From NCBI GenBank assembly GCA_022567155.1, contig JADFHN010000022.1:1-52564 (forward strand): DNA of 52,564 nucleotides. The letters are read 5' to 3'. Below the pieces are notes generated by a model. That model saw only the letters and a program-made list of their open reading frames with translations. It made no database searches and had not been told where the DNA came from. Shown here piece after piece: positions 16,737 to 26,008 of this stretch (within the stretch, counting starts at the first letter, position 1; each line of letters begins with the position of its first letter). Origin of the DNA: Bacteroidota bacterium. GTDB lineage: Bacteria; Bacteroidota; Bacteroidia; Cytophagales; Cyclobacteriaceae. Both the position numbers and the translations under genes were made by a program.

Positions 16737-18254
16737 TCAGTAATTATATCCAATGGTGAACATAACCCTTGTATTATTAACCGCGATGTCTGCAACGGGA
16801 ATTTCTCCGTTCTGGATAAAGTAAGGTGCGTATTGCGTATCGGATATGGTGTGTACTATACCCATATCAACATAGATATTCTGAAACCGCATCCCCGCAC
16901 CTGCGGAAAACGACTGGCTGTTCGCATAAAATACATCTTTGGAATCGAATGCTGTATCATAGTATGCGTATCCTGCCCGGAAACGGTAGATATTGATGCG
17001 GTACTCGCCTCCAATACGGTAATTGATAGCAGCAGTGTTGGCCAGGTTATCAATAGCAGTATTGTCATCACGCATCACGAATTTGTCCGTTCTGAGTTTG
17101 GTGCCTGTGTAATCAATATAATCAACATCAGCGCTGATAAACCCGTTTTTACCAAAGAAAAAAGCCGCGCCACCGCTGAGTTTCAAAGGTGTGGTAAGAT
17201 TGTAATTCGACACCAGGATATCTGTTTCGGCAAATTCTGTATTAAGTACTATATCGCCGTCAATGGCATCTTCATATAAAAAGTCGTTCCAATCGGCGGT
17301 CATGGTAGCATCGTAGGTATCTTCAAGACTGTACACCGATGGCGACACAAATGAAGCTCCAATCCGCACGGAAGGCACTGGCCGGACAATGATACCAAGG
17401 GTGGCATTAACCCCCGTGCCATTGATAGCAAGATTTTCAGAAAGGGTAAATCCGCTCAACGGATCCACATCGAATGACTCGCTGTAAATCCGTTCAGACC
17501 GGTAATCCAGTGTTAAAATTCCGATACCTCCGCCAATATAGAATTTATCGTTGAAATTAGCGCCATAGGAAATACTCCACCGGTTTTGTTTGCCCCTTGT
17601 CAAGATTCGTTCTTCCTGGAACGGTTTGCCGGTAACGTCAGTAAAATAAATATCATCAGGGCCTGGGGGTGTCAGAATACTTTCGGGGCCGATCAGGAAA
17701 TTGAAATAGGCCAGGCTTAGCACATCATTGCCTCCAAACTGACTCGTAGTAGCCCCATTGGCCTGCCCGATGAAAGCGTCGATCATGGAGGTACTATCAT
17801 TAATGCCGCGTATGTAATAGTTGTTATTGAAATCGTTGATCCGGGTGAGGGTTATGGCAAACGTACCGCCTTTAAAACTACCTCCTGAAGATTCAGGTTC
17901 GCTATACATGGCGATGCCTGCATGGGCGATATTGAAATTAGTTTTTGATTCATCAGCTATTTCATCAAGATAGGTTGACCGTGAGTCCATAAAACGTAAA
18001 GCCGGGGTGATACTGACATAGGATCTGTTGTAGAATCCGAGCCCTGCCGGGTTCGACAGCGCGGAGCTTAAATCTCCACCAAGCGCCACCTGAGTTCCCC
18101 CTATTGCTTGAATCCTGGCCGATCCCCCCTGCTGGGTTTGGGCAAACCTCAGTGCGTCGAGATAAAAGCCAAAAGGCTGGATATCGTCCTGCGCAACTGC
18201 TGAATAATTCAGACACAGCACGGTCATGCTTATAAATATAAGCTTCTTTTTCAC
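16737..18254 (-). CDS. OmpP1/FadL/TodX-family outer-membrane transporter
   Basis: 505 residues with a signal peptide ending at VAQ (about 1-21) and a beta-barrel sequence. The family hallmark near the mature N-terminus is present: GTQVALGGDLSSALSNPAGL, where the NPAGL turn is typical of FadL-like hatch regions. It ends in an aromatic residue (GYNY), as outer-membrane barrels do. Relatives carry hydrophobic compounds such as fatty acids or aromatics across the outer membrane; the substrate is not inferable. The start is a GTG at 18254. It follows the Ser/Tyr-rich lipoprotein gene by 39 bases on the same strand. Confidence 0.87.
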   Translation of the reverse strand: MKKKLIFISMTVLCLNYSAVAQDDIQPFGFYLDALRFAQTQQGGSARIQAIGGTQVALGGDLSSALSNPAGLGFYNRSYVSITPALRFMDSRSTYLDEIADESKTNFNIAHAGIAMYSEPESSGGSFKGGTFAITLTRINDFNNNYYIRGINDSTSMIDAFIGQANGATTSQFGGNDVLSLAYFNFLIGPESILTPPGPDDIYFTDVTGKPFQEERILTRGKQNRWSISYGANFNDKFYIGGGIGILTLDYRSERIYSESFDVDPLSGFTLSENLAINGTGVNATLGIIVRPVPSVRIGASFVSPSVYSLEDTYDATMTADWNDFLYEDAIDGDIVLNTEFAETDILVSNYNLTTPLKLSGGAAFFFGKNGFISADVDYIDYTGTKLRTDKFVMRDDNTAIDNLANTAAINYRIGGEYRINIYRFRAGYAYYDTAFDSKDVFYANSQSFSAGAGMRFQNIYVDMGIVHTISDTQYAPYFIQNGEIPVADIAVNNTRVMFTIGYNY

Positions 18255-18293
18255 ATTAAATAAAATTTACCTGTTTATATGAAAATCTATAAT

Positions 18294-19634
18294 CTACTGC
18301 CGCTTTCTGCCGGTACCTGAGCTGCGGGTACCTGTGCTTTTTGTACCAGAACTTTTTGTACCGGAAGAAATACTACGCGATGAACCGGTTGATCCGGAAT
18401 TGTAACTCCTTGCACGGGTAGGAGTCGAACTTGATCTGTATGAGGTTGACGACCTGACATTGGAGCCTCGGTAAGTACCCGAAGATCTGTTCGTATTTGA
18501 TACAAACCTGAAACTTCGCGAACTTCTGCCTGTTGAGTTCGAATAGCTTCGGCTGGTTGATGTCGAAGAGCGCGAAAACCTGGAAGTGGAACTACCGGAC
18601 TTACTTGTTTGGGTGTAGTTGTCTGAATCATTGTAGGACCTGGTTCTCTGCTGATAAGTTCTGGTGTTGGCATCATCAGTGCTTCTCGTCCGTGTTCTTT
18701 TATAATAGTTATTTCTTTCACCGGTGCTTGTTCTTCCATTATTCACGGCAACGCTGCCCCTGTCAATATATACCCGGCTGTCATCATTGCCTGACCGGTA
18801 ATCATTATTATTTCTTGAGTAATTTGAGGTGCCACGCGTGGTCCGGGGAGCACGCGTGACCTTTCGTACAGATACAATGCCGGTATTATCAGTACCGTAA
18901 CCTCCGCCGTAAAAGCTGCTACCCGTATAGAAACCTTGTGCATAGCCGGATGCATAAGCTGATCCGTATCTCCAGCGATCCCAGTAAAAAGGATCATAGG
19001 GGTTATAAAATCTATTGTATCCATAAAAACTGTTGTAGCGGTACGGATTGTAGAATGACGAATAAGGATAGTAAAATGACGAAAAGGGTGAGTAGAAAGA
19101 TGAATATGGATATCCGAAACCATAAGAAACACTCAACCTGAATCCGCTTCCGCCATAATAAGGTGAAGGGCAGAACGGACTATAGCCATAAGATAGTGAC
19201 GGGTAAAATCCAAATCCGGGAGCTCGGCGCCAGTTATAATCGGCATTTGCATAGCTGGTGGTTACATTTTTCCCTTCTGCTGATACATTGTTATTATCAT
19301 AATTTTCAACGTAGTATTCCGTTTCTGACGAAGATTCCTCTTCTGAAAGTGTTTCGCTGGTGTATTTTGCAATATATTCCGGGTTTACAGTTTTCGAGGA
19401 ATAGTTTACATCAGCGTATTCATCCAGCCGGTCTTCTTCGAGTGGTTGTTTATAGTCTTCTGTAAAGTTCTCAGAATAGAACTCTTGCGTAGATGCTTCT
19501 AGCTTAGCCCGGTCACTTGCGCTGAAATACATATCATCGTACTCTTTTTGCTGTGTAAGGTAGGATTTGCTGCACGAAGAAAGAATCAATGAAGTGATTA
19601 ACAAGGTCGATAATGTAAGGAATAAGTTTTTCAT
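18294..19634 (-). CDS. Low-complexity Ser/Tyr/Arg-rich lipoprotein
   Basis: 446 residues of no recognised family. Residues 1-21 form a lipoprotein signal with lipobox LILSSC. About 22-125 is acidic. About 135-250 is packed with Tyr, Ser, Phe, Pro and Gly (for example PYSSFYNPYRYNSFYGYNR), and about 260-446 is strongly basic and Ser/Thr/Arg-rich with repeats of the RSSGT/STSR kind. Similar proteins are annotated as vitellogenin-like or hypothetical prolipoproteins in Cytophagales. The sharply different charges of the thirds suggest a surface protein that could self-assemble or bind polyanions; this is inference. A 150-residue ORF in another frame of the basic tail is only a composition effect. 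Confidence 0.75.
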   Translation of the reverse strand: MKNLFLTLSTLLITSLILSSCSKSYLTQQKEYDDMYFSASDRAKLEASTQEFYSENFTEDYKQPLEEDRLDEYADVNYSSKTVNPEYIAKYTSETLSEEESSSETEYYVENYDNNNVSAEGKNVTTSYANADYNWRRAPGFGFYPSLSYGYSPFCPSPYYGGSGFRLSVSYGFGYPYSSFYSPFSSFYYPYSSFYNPYRYNSFYGYNRFYNPYDPFYWDRWRYGSAYASGYAQGFYTGSSFYGGGYGTDNTGIVSVRKVTRAPRTTRGTSNYSRNNNDYRSGNDDSRVYIDRGSVAVNNGRTSTGERNNYYKRTRTRSTDDANTRTYQQRTRSYNDSDNYTQTSKSGSSTSRFSRSSTSTSRSYSNSTGRSSRSFRFVSNTNRSSGTYRGSNVRSSTSYRSSSTPTRARSYNSGSTGSSRSISSGTKSSGTKSTGTRSSGTGRKRQ

Positions 19635-19723
19635 CTTTTTAGAAGACTATGGTGAATAATTACAAATTTAATAAATATTACCTTTTTTAAGTACATAACC
19701 AAGCTATAAGGGCTCAGAATATC

Positions 19724-19731
19724 TATATTTG
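19724..19731 (+). promoter_or_regulatory. Putative -7 promoter element upstream of proS
   Basis: TATATTTG, a perfect TAnnTTTG -7 element, is followed 57 bases later by the proS ATG. No clear TTTG stands at the -33 distance, so confidence is limited. Confidence 0.35.
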
Positions 19732-19788
19732 CGCACTTATTTTTCATCTTGATTTAATAACTAACAAAATTTATACCAAAAAGGTCAA

Positions 19789-21264
19789 ATGACTAAAGGA
19801 ATTACCAAAAAAAGTGAAGATTATGCTGCATGGTATAATGATATAGTTAAGAAAGCTGATCTGGCGGAGAACTCTCCGGTACGTGGATGTATGATCATAA
19901 AACCCAATGGATTTGCCATTTGGGAAAAAATGCAGTCAGCCATTGATAAAATGTTTAAGGACACAGGCCATGCAAACGTTTATTTTCCACTGTTGATTCC
20001 AAAATCATTTATGAGTAAAGAAGCTGCACACGTGGAGGGCTTTGCAAAGGAATGTGCGGTTGTAACACATTACAGGTTGAAAAATGCCGATGACGGCAGT
20101 GGTGTAATTGTAGATCCTGAAGCAAAACTTGAAGAAGAACTGATCATCAGACCTACCTCGGAAACAGTAATATGGAGTACATACAAAAAATGGATACAAT
20201 CATACCGCGACCTTCCTTTATTGCTAAATCAATGGACAAATGTTGTCAGGTGGGAGATGCGCACACGTTTGTTTTTAAGAACCACGGAGTTTCTCTGGCA
20301 GGAAGGCCACACAGCGCATGCTACAAAAAGGGAAGCGATAGATGAGACTTTAAAAATGCTGGATGTGTATGTAGCATTTGCAGAGAAGTATATGGCGATG
20401 CCGGTATTAAAAGGAGTAAAAACAGAGACCGAACGATTTGCTGGCGCAGTGGACACTTATTGTATCGAAGCCCTCATGCAGGATGGAAAATCCCTGCAAT
20501 TAGGTACGTCACATTTTCTGGGACAGAATTTTGCCAGGGCCTTTGACGTACAGTTTGCAACCAAAGAGGGAAACCTTGAATATGTCTGGGGCACTTCCTG
20601 GGGAACAAGTACCCGACTGATAGGCGCGCTGGTAATGGCACATTCTGATGATAACGGGCTTATTTTACCACCTAAACTGGCACCGATACAGGTAGTAATT
20701 GTGCCTATTTATAAAAAACCGGAGGAACTCGTTGATATCAGAAAAGTGGTGGAGCAAATGAAAAGCCAGCTTCAGGATAAAGATATTTCTGTGAAATTTG
20801 ATGACCGTGATACATATAAACCAGGTTGGAAGTTTGCCGAGTATGAGCTAAAGGGTGTTCCGGTGAGGCTGGCCATTGGGCCTCGTGACCTGGAAAACGG
20901 TACCGTGGAGGTGGCACGGCGCGATACACTTGAAAAAAGTGTGATCTCATTAGAAGGTGTAGTACTGCACGTACAAAACCTTTTAACGGATATACAGGAG
21001 AATATTTACCGCAAGGCGTTAAAATTCAGGGAAGAAAATACCAGGCGGGCTGATACGTATGATGAATTTAAAGAGATACTTGTTGAAAGAGGGGGCTTTG
21101 TACTGGCGCACTGGGATGGCACCAAAGAAACTGAAGAGAAAATCAAATCGGAAACCATGGCCACCATTCGGCTTATACCCTTACAACCCGACAAAGAAAA
21201 AGGAAAATGTATCTATTCCGGGAAACCATCAGATTACAGGGTGGTGTTTGCAAAAGCTTATTGA
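19789..21264 (+). CDS. proS: Prolyl-tRNA synthetase (short, archaeal/eukaryote-like type)
   Basis: 491 residues, a class II synthetase without the bacterial editing insertion, so of the shorter archaeal-type ProS used by many Bacteroidota. Visible blocks: [18 protein letters not shown] near the N-terminus, the RPTSETVIW motif, [20 protein letters not shown] (motif 2), [13 protein letters not shown] and the motif 3 region [18 protein letters not shown]. The anticodon-binding domain starts near 300 and the protein ends in the Tyr typical of this type. It charges tRNA(Pro) in the cytoplasm. It appears to be the first gene of a run leading to nfeD and floA, but the 68-base gap leaves room for a separate promoter. 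Confidence 0.97.
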   Translation: MTKGITKKSEDYAAWYNDIVKKADLAENSPVRGCMIIKPNGFAIWEKMQSAIDKMFKDTGHANVYFPLLIPKSFMSKEAAHVEGFAKECAVVTHYRLKNADDGSGVIVDPEAKLEEELIIRPTSETVIWSTYKKWIQSYRDLPLLLNQWTNVVRWEMRTRLFLRTTEFLWQEGHTAHATKREAIDETLKMLDVYVAFAEKYMAMPVLKGVKTETERFAGAVDTYCIEALMQDGKSLQLGTSHFLGQNFARAFDVQFATKEGNLEYVWGTSWGTSTRLIGALVMAHSDDNGLILPPKLAPIQVVIVPIYKKPEELVDIRKVVEQMKSQLQDKDISVKFDDRDTYKPGWKFAEYELKGVPVRLAIGPRDLENGTVEVARRDTLEKSVISLEGVVLHVQNLLTDIQENIYRKALKFREENTRRADTYDEFKEILVERGGFVLAHWDGTKETEEKIKSETMATIRLIPLQPDKEKGKCIYSGKPSDYRVVFAKAY

Positions 21265-21332
21265 ATCTCATGATCAGCAATAAATTTTTTGTAACTTAGC
21301 TAAGAAAAAAATTCCAATTACTAAAACAGGTT

Positions 21333-21809
21333 ATGCTCGACTGGTTATCGGTATCATTACTCATTACAATCGGACTTCTTCTGATTATGATCGAGCTTAT
21401 TTTTGTGCCCGGCACTACCATCGTAGGTATTGCAGGCCTGGCTTGCCTGGCGGCAGGAGTCTTTCTGAGCTTCCAGTTTTTTGGCCCGAATGTAGGATGG
21501 GTAGTAATGATTGTCTGCAGTGTATCGGGGTTTGGAATACTGGTGTACGGATTACGCAGCAAAGCATGGGAGAAATTTAGCCTGAAACGGGCACTCGACA
21601 GTAAAGTGAATGAGGAATACCCCCTCAACCTGGAAATAGGGCAGGTAGGGCAGGCCATTAGTGCGCTGCGGCCGATGGGCAATGCCGAATTCGGATCGAA
21701 AGTAGTGGAAGTAAGCTCACATGGCAACTATGTAAAAACAGGCCAAAAGATTCAAATCGTAAAGATTGATAATAAGAAAGTTTTTATTGAACCTTGCGAA
21801 ACGAAATAA
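21333..21809 (+). CDS. NfeD-like membrane protein (short form)
   Basis: 158 residues. Two or three N-terminal transmembrane segments (about 5-70, with the turn ELIFVPGTTIVGIAGL) are followed by a C-terminal OB-fold domain containing GQVGQAISALRPMGNAEF and ending IVKIDNKKVFIEPCE. The long-form ClpP-like protease domain is absent. Short NfeD proteins pair with flotillin-like proteins, and here floA starts only 48 bases downstream. The pair is thought to act in membrane microdomain organisation and quality control. Confidence 0.9.
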   Translation: MLDWLSVSLLITIGLLLIMIELIFVPGTTIVGIAGLACLAAGVFLSFQFFGPNVGWVVMIVCSVSGFGILVYGLRSKAWEKFSLKRALDSKVNEEYPLNLEIGQVGQAISALRPMGNAEFGSKVVEVSSHGNYVKTGQKIQIVKIDNKKVFIEPCETK

Positions 21810-21857
21810 ATTTTTAATACGGAAATAAAAATATTTTAAACTTAAACCAACAATAAA

Positions 21858-22847
21858 ATGAGCCAGTTACCCTTACTTCTCATCGTTTTCGGTGGGATAG
21901 TACTATTTTTTGTATTTATTTATTTTGTACCTCTTAACCTGTGGATCACTGCCGTTTTCTCCGGAGTGAAAGTCGGGTTATTCGAACTGGTGGCTATGCG
22001 GATCAGAAAAGTGCCACCCGGGGTTATAGTGAATTCACTCATTACAGCCGTGAAAGCAGGGATTCCTGTGACTACTACAGACCTTGAAACACACTATCTG
22101 GCAGGGGGAAACGTTCCAACAGTTATCCGGGCATTGATTTCGGCAGATAAGGCAAATATTGATCTGAAATTTAAACAGGCTACCGCTATAGATCTTGCGG
22201 GCCGTGAAGTATTTGAAGCAGTACAGATGTCGGTAAACCCCAAGGTAATTACCACCCCCAAAGTAGCGGCTGTGGCCTCTGACGGTATCCAGTTGATTGC
22301 CATAGCAAGGGTTACGGTACGAGCAAATATTTCTCAATTGGTTGGTGGTGCCGGTGAAGATACTATTCTGGCGCGTGTTGGCGAAGGTATTGTTACATCC
22401 ATAGGGTCGGCAAAGTCACATAAAGAGGTACTGGAAAATCCGGACAAAATTTCTCAGCTTGTTCTTAGCAGAGGACTCGATGCCGGTACGGCATTCGAAA
22501 TTCTGTCTATTGATATTGCCGATGTAGATGTGGGAGTCAATATCGGTGCACAGTTACAGACCGACCAGGCCATGGCTGACCTGAAAGTTGCAGAAGCAAA
22601 AGCTGAAGAGCGACGTGCAATGGCAGTTGCCGAAGAGCAGGAAATGAAAGCAAGATCGGAGGAAGCCAGGGCTAAAGTGATACTTGCGGAAGCCGAAATA
22701 CCAAAGGCTATGGCAGAAGCTTTCCGGAGTGGCAACCTGGGTATTTTCGATTATTTAAAATTGAAAAACATAGAAGCCGATACGGGTATGCGCGATTCCA
22801 TTGCAGGTTCGGGCACAACAACCACAAAAGGTAAAGGTTCATCCTGA
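21858..22847 (+). CDS. floA: Flotillin-like protein FloA
   Basis: 329 residues, normal FloA length. An N-terminal hairpin-like membrane segment (about 5-40) is followed by an SPFH/band-7 domain ([39 protein letters not shown]) and a C-terminal Ala/Glu-rich coiled coil ([20 protein letters not shown]). It forms oligomeric scaffolds in membrane lipid microdomains. It is the last gene of the run and ends just before a strong hairpin. The upstream NfeD-like partner supports the call. Confidence 0.96.
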   Translation: MSQLPLLLIVFGGIVLFFVFIYFVPLNLWITAVFSGVKVGLFELVAMRIRKVPPGVIVNSLITAVKAGIPVTTTDLETHYLAGGNVPTVIRALISADKANIDLKFKQATAIDLAGREVFEAVQMSVNPKVITTPKVAAVASDGIQLIAIARVTVRANISQLVGGAGEDTILARVGEGIVTSIGSAKSHKEVLENPDKISQLVLSRGLDAGTAFEILSIDIADVDVGVNIGAQLQTDQAMADLKVAEAKAEERRAMAVAEEQEMKARSEEARAKVILAEAEIPKAMAEAFRSGNLGIFDYLKLKNIEADTGMRDSIAGSGTTTTKGKGSS

Positions 22848-22880
22848 TTAAGCCCGGCAGATTAACTTCTGCCGGCTTAA
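22848..22880 (+). terminator. Bidirectional hairpin terminator between floA and the PepSY-repeat gene
   Basis: Immediately after the floA TGA an inverted repeat runs from 22848 to 22880: TTAAGCCCGGCAGA pairs with TTCTGCCGGCTTAA around a short TTAAC loop, with one bulged C. It stands between convergent genes and could stop transcription from both sides. Confidence 0.7.
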
Positions 22881-22916
22881 TAAATCTAAGCCTGAAAAAT
22901 GCTATTAGTAACCGGG

Positions 22917-25742
22917 TTAATCTTTTATGTCAAGTATCTCCCCTGATTCTGCATGAATGGTAACCCCGATCTCCTTATCACCGGAAAGTATAATCAGCAC
23001 ATAAACCCGGATTACTTTTCCATCAGTTTCTTCCTCTGTAAATGTCCATGACATCAGTTCTCCGTCTATTTCATTTCCAGCAATTTCACGTGCGTTATCC
23101 AATGTAATATATGAGTCACCCGGTTCAATATTGTAGTTAAAAGGGCCAAAATCACCTCGGATTTCAATTATTTCAAGCGGATCTTCCTGGAGTTTAAAGG
23201 ATACTATGGCACCCGCATCAGACACAACCTCTATCTCCCATATATGCCTATCTCCATTGTGATGTTTTTCTGCAAAAACTATATCGCCCGGAAATACTGA
23301 AGCAATATATTGTATGATTACATCCGGTGGAGGCATATGGTTTCCATTCCCGACGAATGCCAGAATTTCACCGGTTTCCGCATGAATGACCAATTCGATC
23401 CGATCTTCGCTCGTTTCAATGATGAGTTTATAAACATGAAACAATTGATTTTCATCGAAAAACGTATGAAAAGCCCAGTGAACCAGTACGCCGTCCACTT
23501 CAGAGCCGGCAATTTCTCTTGCAGCCGTAAGAGAGATGTATGGATCTCCTGGTTCGATGTTATAATCAAATGGGCCCTTGTCTCCGATCATTTCATCAAC
23601 CGATAACGGGTCTTCCAGAATCCACAGCTTAAGTACGGCCGTTGATTCAGATTCAATAATAATTTCCCAGATGGTTTGCCCGAACCCATGGTGTTTTGCA
23701 CTATGTATGATTGTACCCGGAAACAACGAGAGCGAAAATTCTTTTACCTTATCAGGTGGATTCGAATGTGTTCCACCCGGTCCATCTGTTTCAATAATTT
23801 CACCTGTTTCGGCATGGACAATGACTTCTACATCTTCCATACCGGTATTAAATATAAGGGCATAAATGAATGATATCTGCCCAACGTGAGGTACTGGTAA
23901 AAATGACCACATAATCAATTCACCTTCGGTTTTGATCCGCGCGGCTTCAATGGCGGCAATTAACGATATATATGGCTCGCCGGGCTCTATATTGTAATCG
24001 AACGGCCCGGTGAATCCTGTGGCGCCCACAAGTTTCAGCGGATCCTCCAGAATGGCCAGTTCGACCATTGCACCCGAAACAGATGCCAATGCCAAATGCC
24101 AGATGTGATGATTCTCCTCAAAAAATAATTCGCTGTGTACAATATCGCCATCGAATACAGCCATGGCAAATTCGGCAACTGCATCCGGAACGTTCGCATT
24201 GCCGTTGCCGTTGTGGTCATCACTCAGTATTTCGCCCGTTTCGGCATGTATTAATATTTCGAATTTTTCATCATCCATTGTGTATATAAGCTCATAAACC
24301 ATAAAAACGTGCCCATCGGAATGTTCCGGTTCGAACTCCCAGGCCAGCAGCTCACCATCCGTGAGGCTTAAGGCAATATCACGTGCTTCACGTAAGGAAA
24401 TGAAGGCTTCTCCCGGATCAATATCATAATCGAACGGACCGATTTCTCCTTCCATTTCGATAAGCTCAAGCGGGTCTTCAAGGATTTTGAATTCCACGAT
24501 CGCACCTGATTCCGATTCGATATAGAGTTTCCATATCTGACGATCGCCGTCCTGATGTTTTTCGCTATGAATGATTTCGCCATGGAATAATGACAGAGCC
24601 AGTTCGGCAACTGCATCGGGAGCTATGTCCTGATGATTCGCTTCCCCTTCGAGGTTCAGAACGGCTCCGGTTTCTGCATGGATAATAATTTTGAGTACCT
24701 GGTCGCCTGCAATAATATTAATCTTGTAGAACCAAAACCGGTCTGCATTGCCCTCGTGGTCTTCATCTTCATCATGTTTTGCTTCAAATTCCCACTTTGT
24801 CAGTTCGCCCCCGATTTCGCTGAGAGCGATTTCTATTGCAGCATGAAGGTTTATAAACTGATCACCGGGATTGATATCATAGTCAAATGGTCCTCTTTCA
24901 CCCTCCATTTCAATCAACTGCAGCGGATTTTCCACAATTTTAAATTTTACGATCGCTCCTGAGCTTGATTCTATGTAGATTTTCCAGCGAATAAAATCAT
25001 CCTCTTGCTTTGTTTCACTATGAATGATCTCACCCTGAAATAATGAAAGGGCAAATTCCGCCACTGCATCGGGTGGGGTGGCTTCAAGTTCATCATCAAT
25101 TTCCAGGTCATCGGCTTCATGCTTCTCTTTCACGGCGATAACCTCATTTTCAAATCCTTTAATTTCCACTTCAAACCGGTTGCCCTCATGGAAAATATGG
25201 ATTTCATACTCCCATTCGTTGTTTTCTTCGATTTCCAGACTCCACTTCTCAATTTCACCGCCACCTATGGTTTGCAGGGCCAGTTGTTTTGCTTCAGAAA
25301 AGGGTATAAAGCTTCCACCCGGATCTATTTCGTAGTCGTAAGGCCCGGATTTTCCTTTTATTTTGATGATTTTATTGAGCTCTTTAACAAAATACAGTTT
25401 AAGGATCCCGCCACCCGGCATTTTTAGTTTGATTTCCCAGACAGAAAGCCCTCGCTCTGTTTCTTCTTCTACATCCAGAACAGTAGCATCCGGAAATAAC
25501 TCATCCAGTTTTTCTGAAATGTCCGCCAGGTCAATGTCGCCTTTTGTCCGGCTACCAGGAGAGTTAAAAACGGACTGAAACGGAGTTTCAAGGGATGCAA
25601 CAGTACTCAGGCTCAGGTCACTGAATTCTTCGGTTTCAAAACTCTGAAATTTTATATCGTTGAACTCGTCAACCACACAGGAGTGAAACACAAATGCAAC
25701 CAATAACAAGCCGGGAAATGTGATTATTGATAATCTTTTCAT
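22917..25742 (-). CDS. Large acidic lipoprotein with six PepSY-like tandem repeats
   Basis: 941 residues. The signal peptide ends at lipobox FVFHSC (Cys22), so it should be membrane-anchored outside the cytoplasm. After a linker, a divergent unit (about 70-220) and five clear units of about 142 residues follow (first at about 223-373, last at the C-terminus). Each has a W-x-I/L-x-I block, EDPL, the motif GPFDYNIEPG with small changes, a helix (AREIAGSEVDGEL type), W-x-F, and a final strand IHAETGEIL. The last strand and helix pattern is that of PepSY domains, known from M4 protease propeptides and proposed peptidase inhibitors. The protein is strongly acidic with almost no Cys apart from the lipid site. 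Function unknown; roles as a protease inhibitor, matrix protein or cation binder are all inference. Confidence 0.78.
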   Translation of the reverse strand: MKRLSIITFPGLLLVAFVFHSCVVDEFNDIKFQSFETEEFSDLSLSTVASLETPFQSVFNSPGSRTKGDIDLADISEKLDELFPDATVLDVEEETERGLSVWEIKLKMPGGGILKLYFVKELNKIIKIKGKSGPYDYEIDPGGSFIPFSEAKQLALQTIGGGEIEKWSLEIEENNEWEYEIHIFHEGNRFEVEIKGFENEVIAVKEKHEADDLEIDDELEATPPDAVAEFALSLFQGEIIHSETKQEDDFIRWKIYIESSSGAIVKFKIVENPLQLIEMEGERGPFDYDINPGDQFINLHAAIEIALSEIGGELTKWEFEAKHDEDEDHEGNADRFWFYKINIIAGDQVLKIIIHAETGAVLNLEGEANHQDIAPDAVAELALSLFHGEIIHSEKHQDGDRQIWKLYIESESGAIVEFKILEDPLELIEMEGEIGPFDYDIDPGEAFISLREARDIALSLTDGELLAWEFEPEHSDGHVFMVYELIYTMDDEKFEILIHAETGEILSDDHNGNGNANVPDAVAEFAMAVFDGDIVHSELFFEENHHIWHLALASVSGAMVELAILEDPLKLVGATGFTGPFDYNIEPGEPYISLIAAIEAARIKTEGELIMWSFLPVPHVGQISFIYALIFNTGMEDVEVIVHAETGEIIETDGPGGTHSNPPDKVKEFSLSLFPGTIIHSAKHHGFGQTIWEIIIESESTAVLKLWILEDPLSVDEMIGDKGPFDYNIEPGDPYISLTAAREIAGSEVDGVLVHWAFHTFFDENQLFHVYKLIIETSEDRIELVIHAETGEILAFVGNGNHMPPPDVIIQYIASVFPGDIVFAEKHHNGDRHIWEIEVVSDAGAIVSFKLQEDPLEIIEIRGDFGPFNYNIEPGDSYITLDNAREIAGNEIDGELMSWTFTEEETDGKVIRVYVLIILSGDKEIGVTIHAESGEILDIKD

Positions 25743-26008
25743 AAAAGTCGAATACCGTTAATATCGGCCGGTTCATTATTGTAACCGGTTTATTCTCATT
25801 ACTTCTTTAGCAATTCAAGAATAAATTATTGATCGGGACATATCTGTCAATTAAGTTGAATAATATGCCATCAACGATTATATTGGTTAACCAGCACATT
25901 AATCGTCGCCGTCTTTTGTCTTTCCGGCGCCGATAGGTATATCGCATAAAATTACAAAATGGAATTATAGGCAGGCAGGTCGTTTTCTTTATTTATGTTG
26001 GTTATTGG

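Noticed and set aside
18287-18739. A 150-codon minus-strand ORF overlapping the end of the Ser/Arg-rich lipoprotein gene
   Set aside because: It is the alternative frame of a low-complexity coding region; its own composition (Pro/Gln/Val) is a by-product of the Ser/Arg codons.
25807-25947. A 46-codon minus-strand ORF with an Arg-rich start upstream of rocD/PepSY gene
   Set aside because: No support beyond being open; the Arg run comes from a GC-rich CGCCG palindrome-like stretch.
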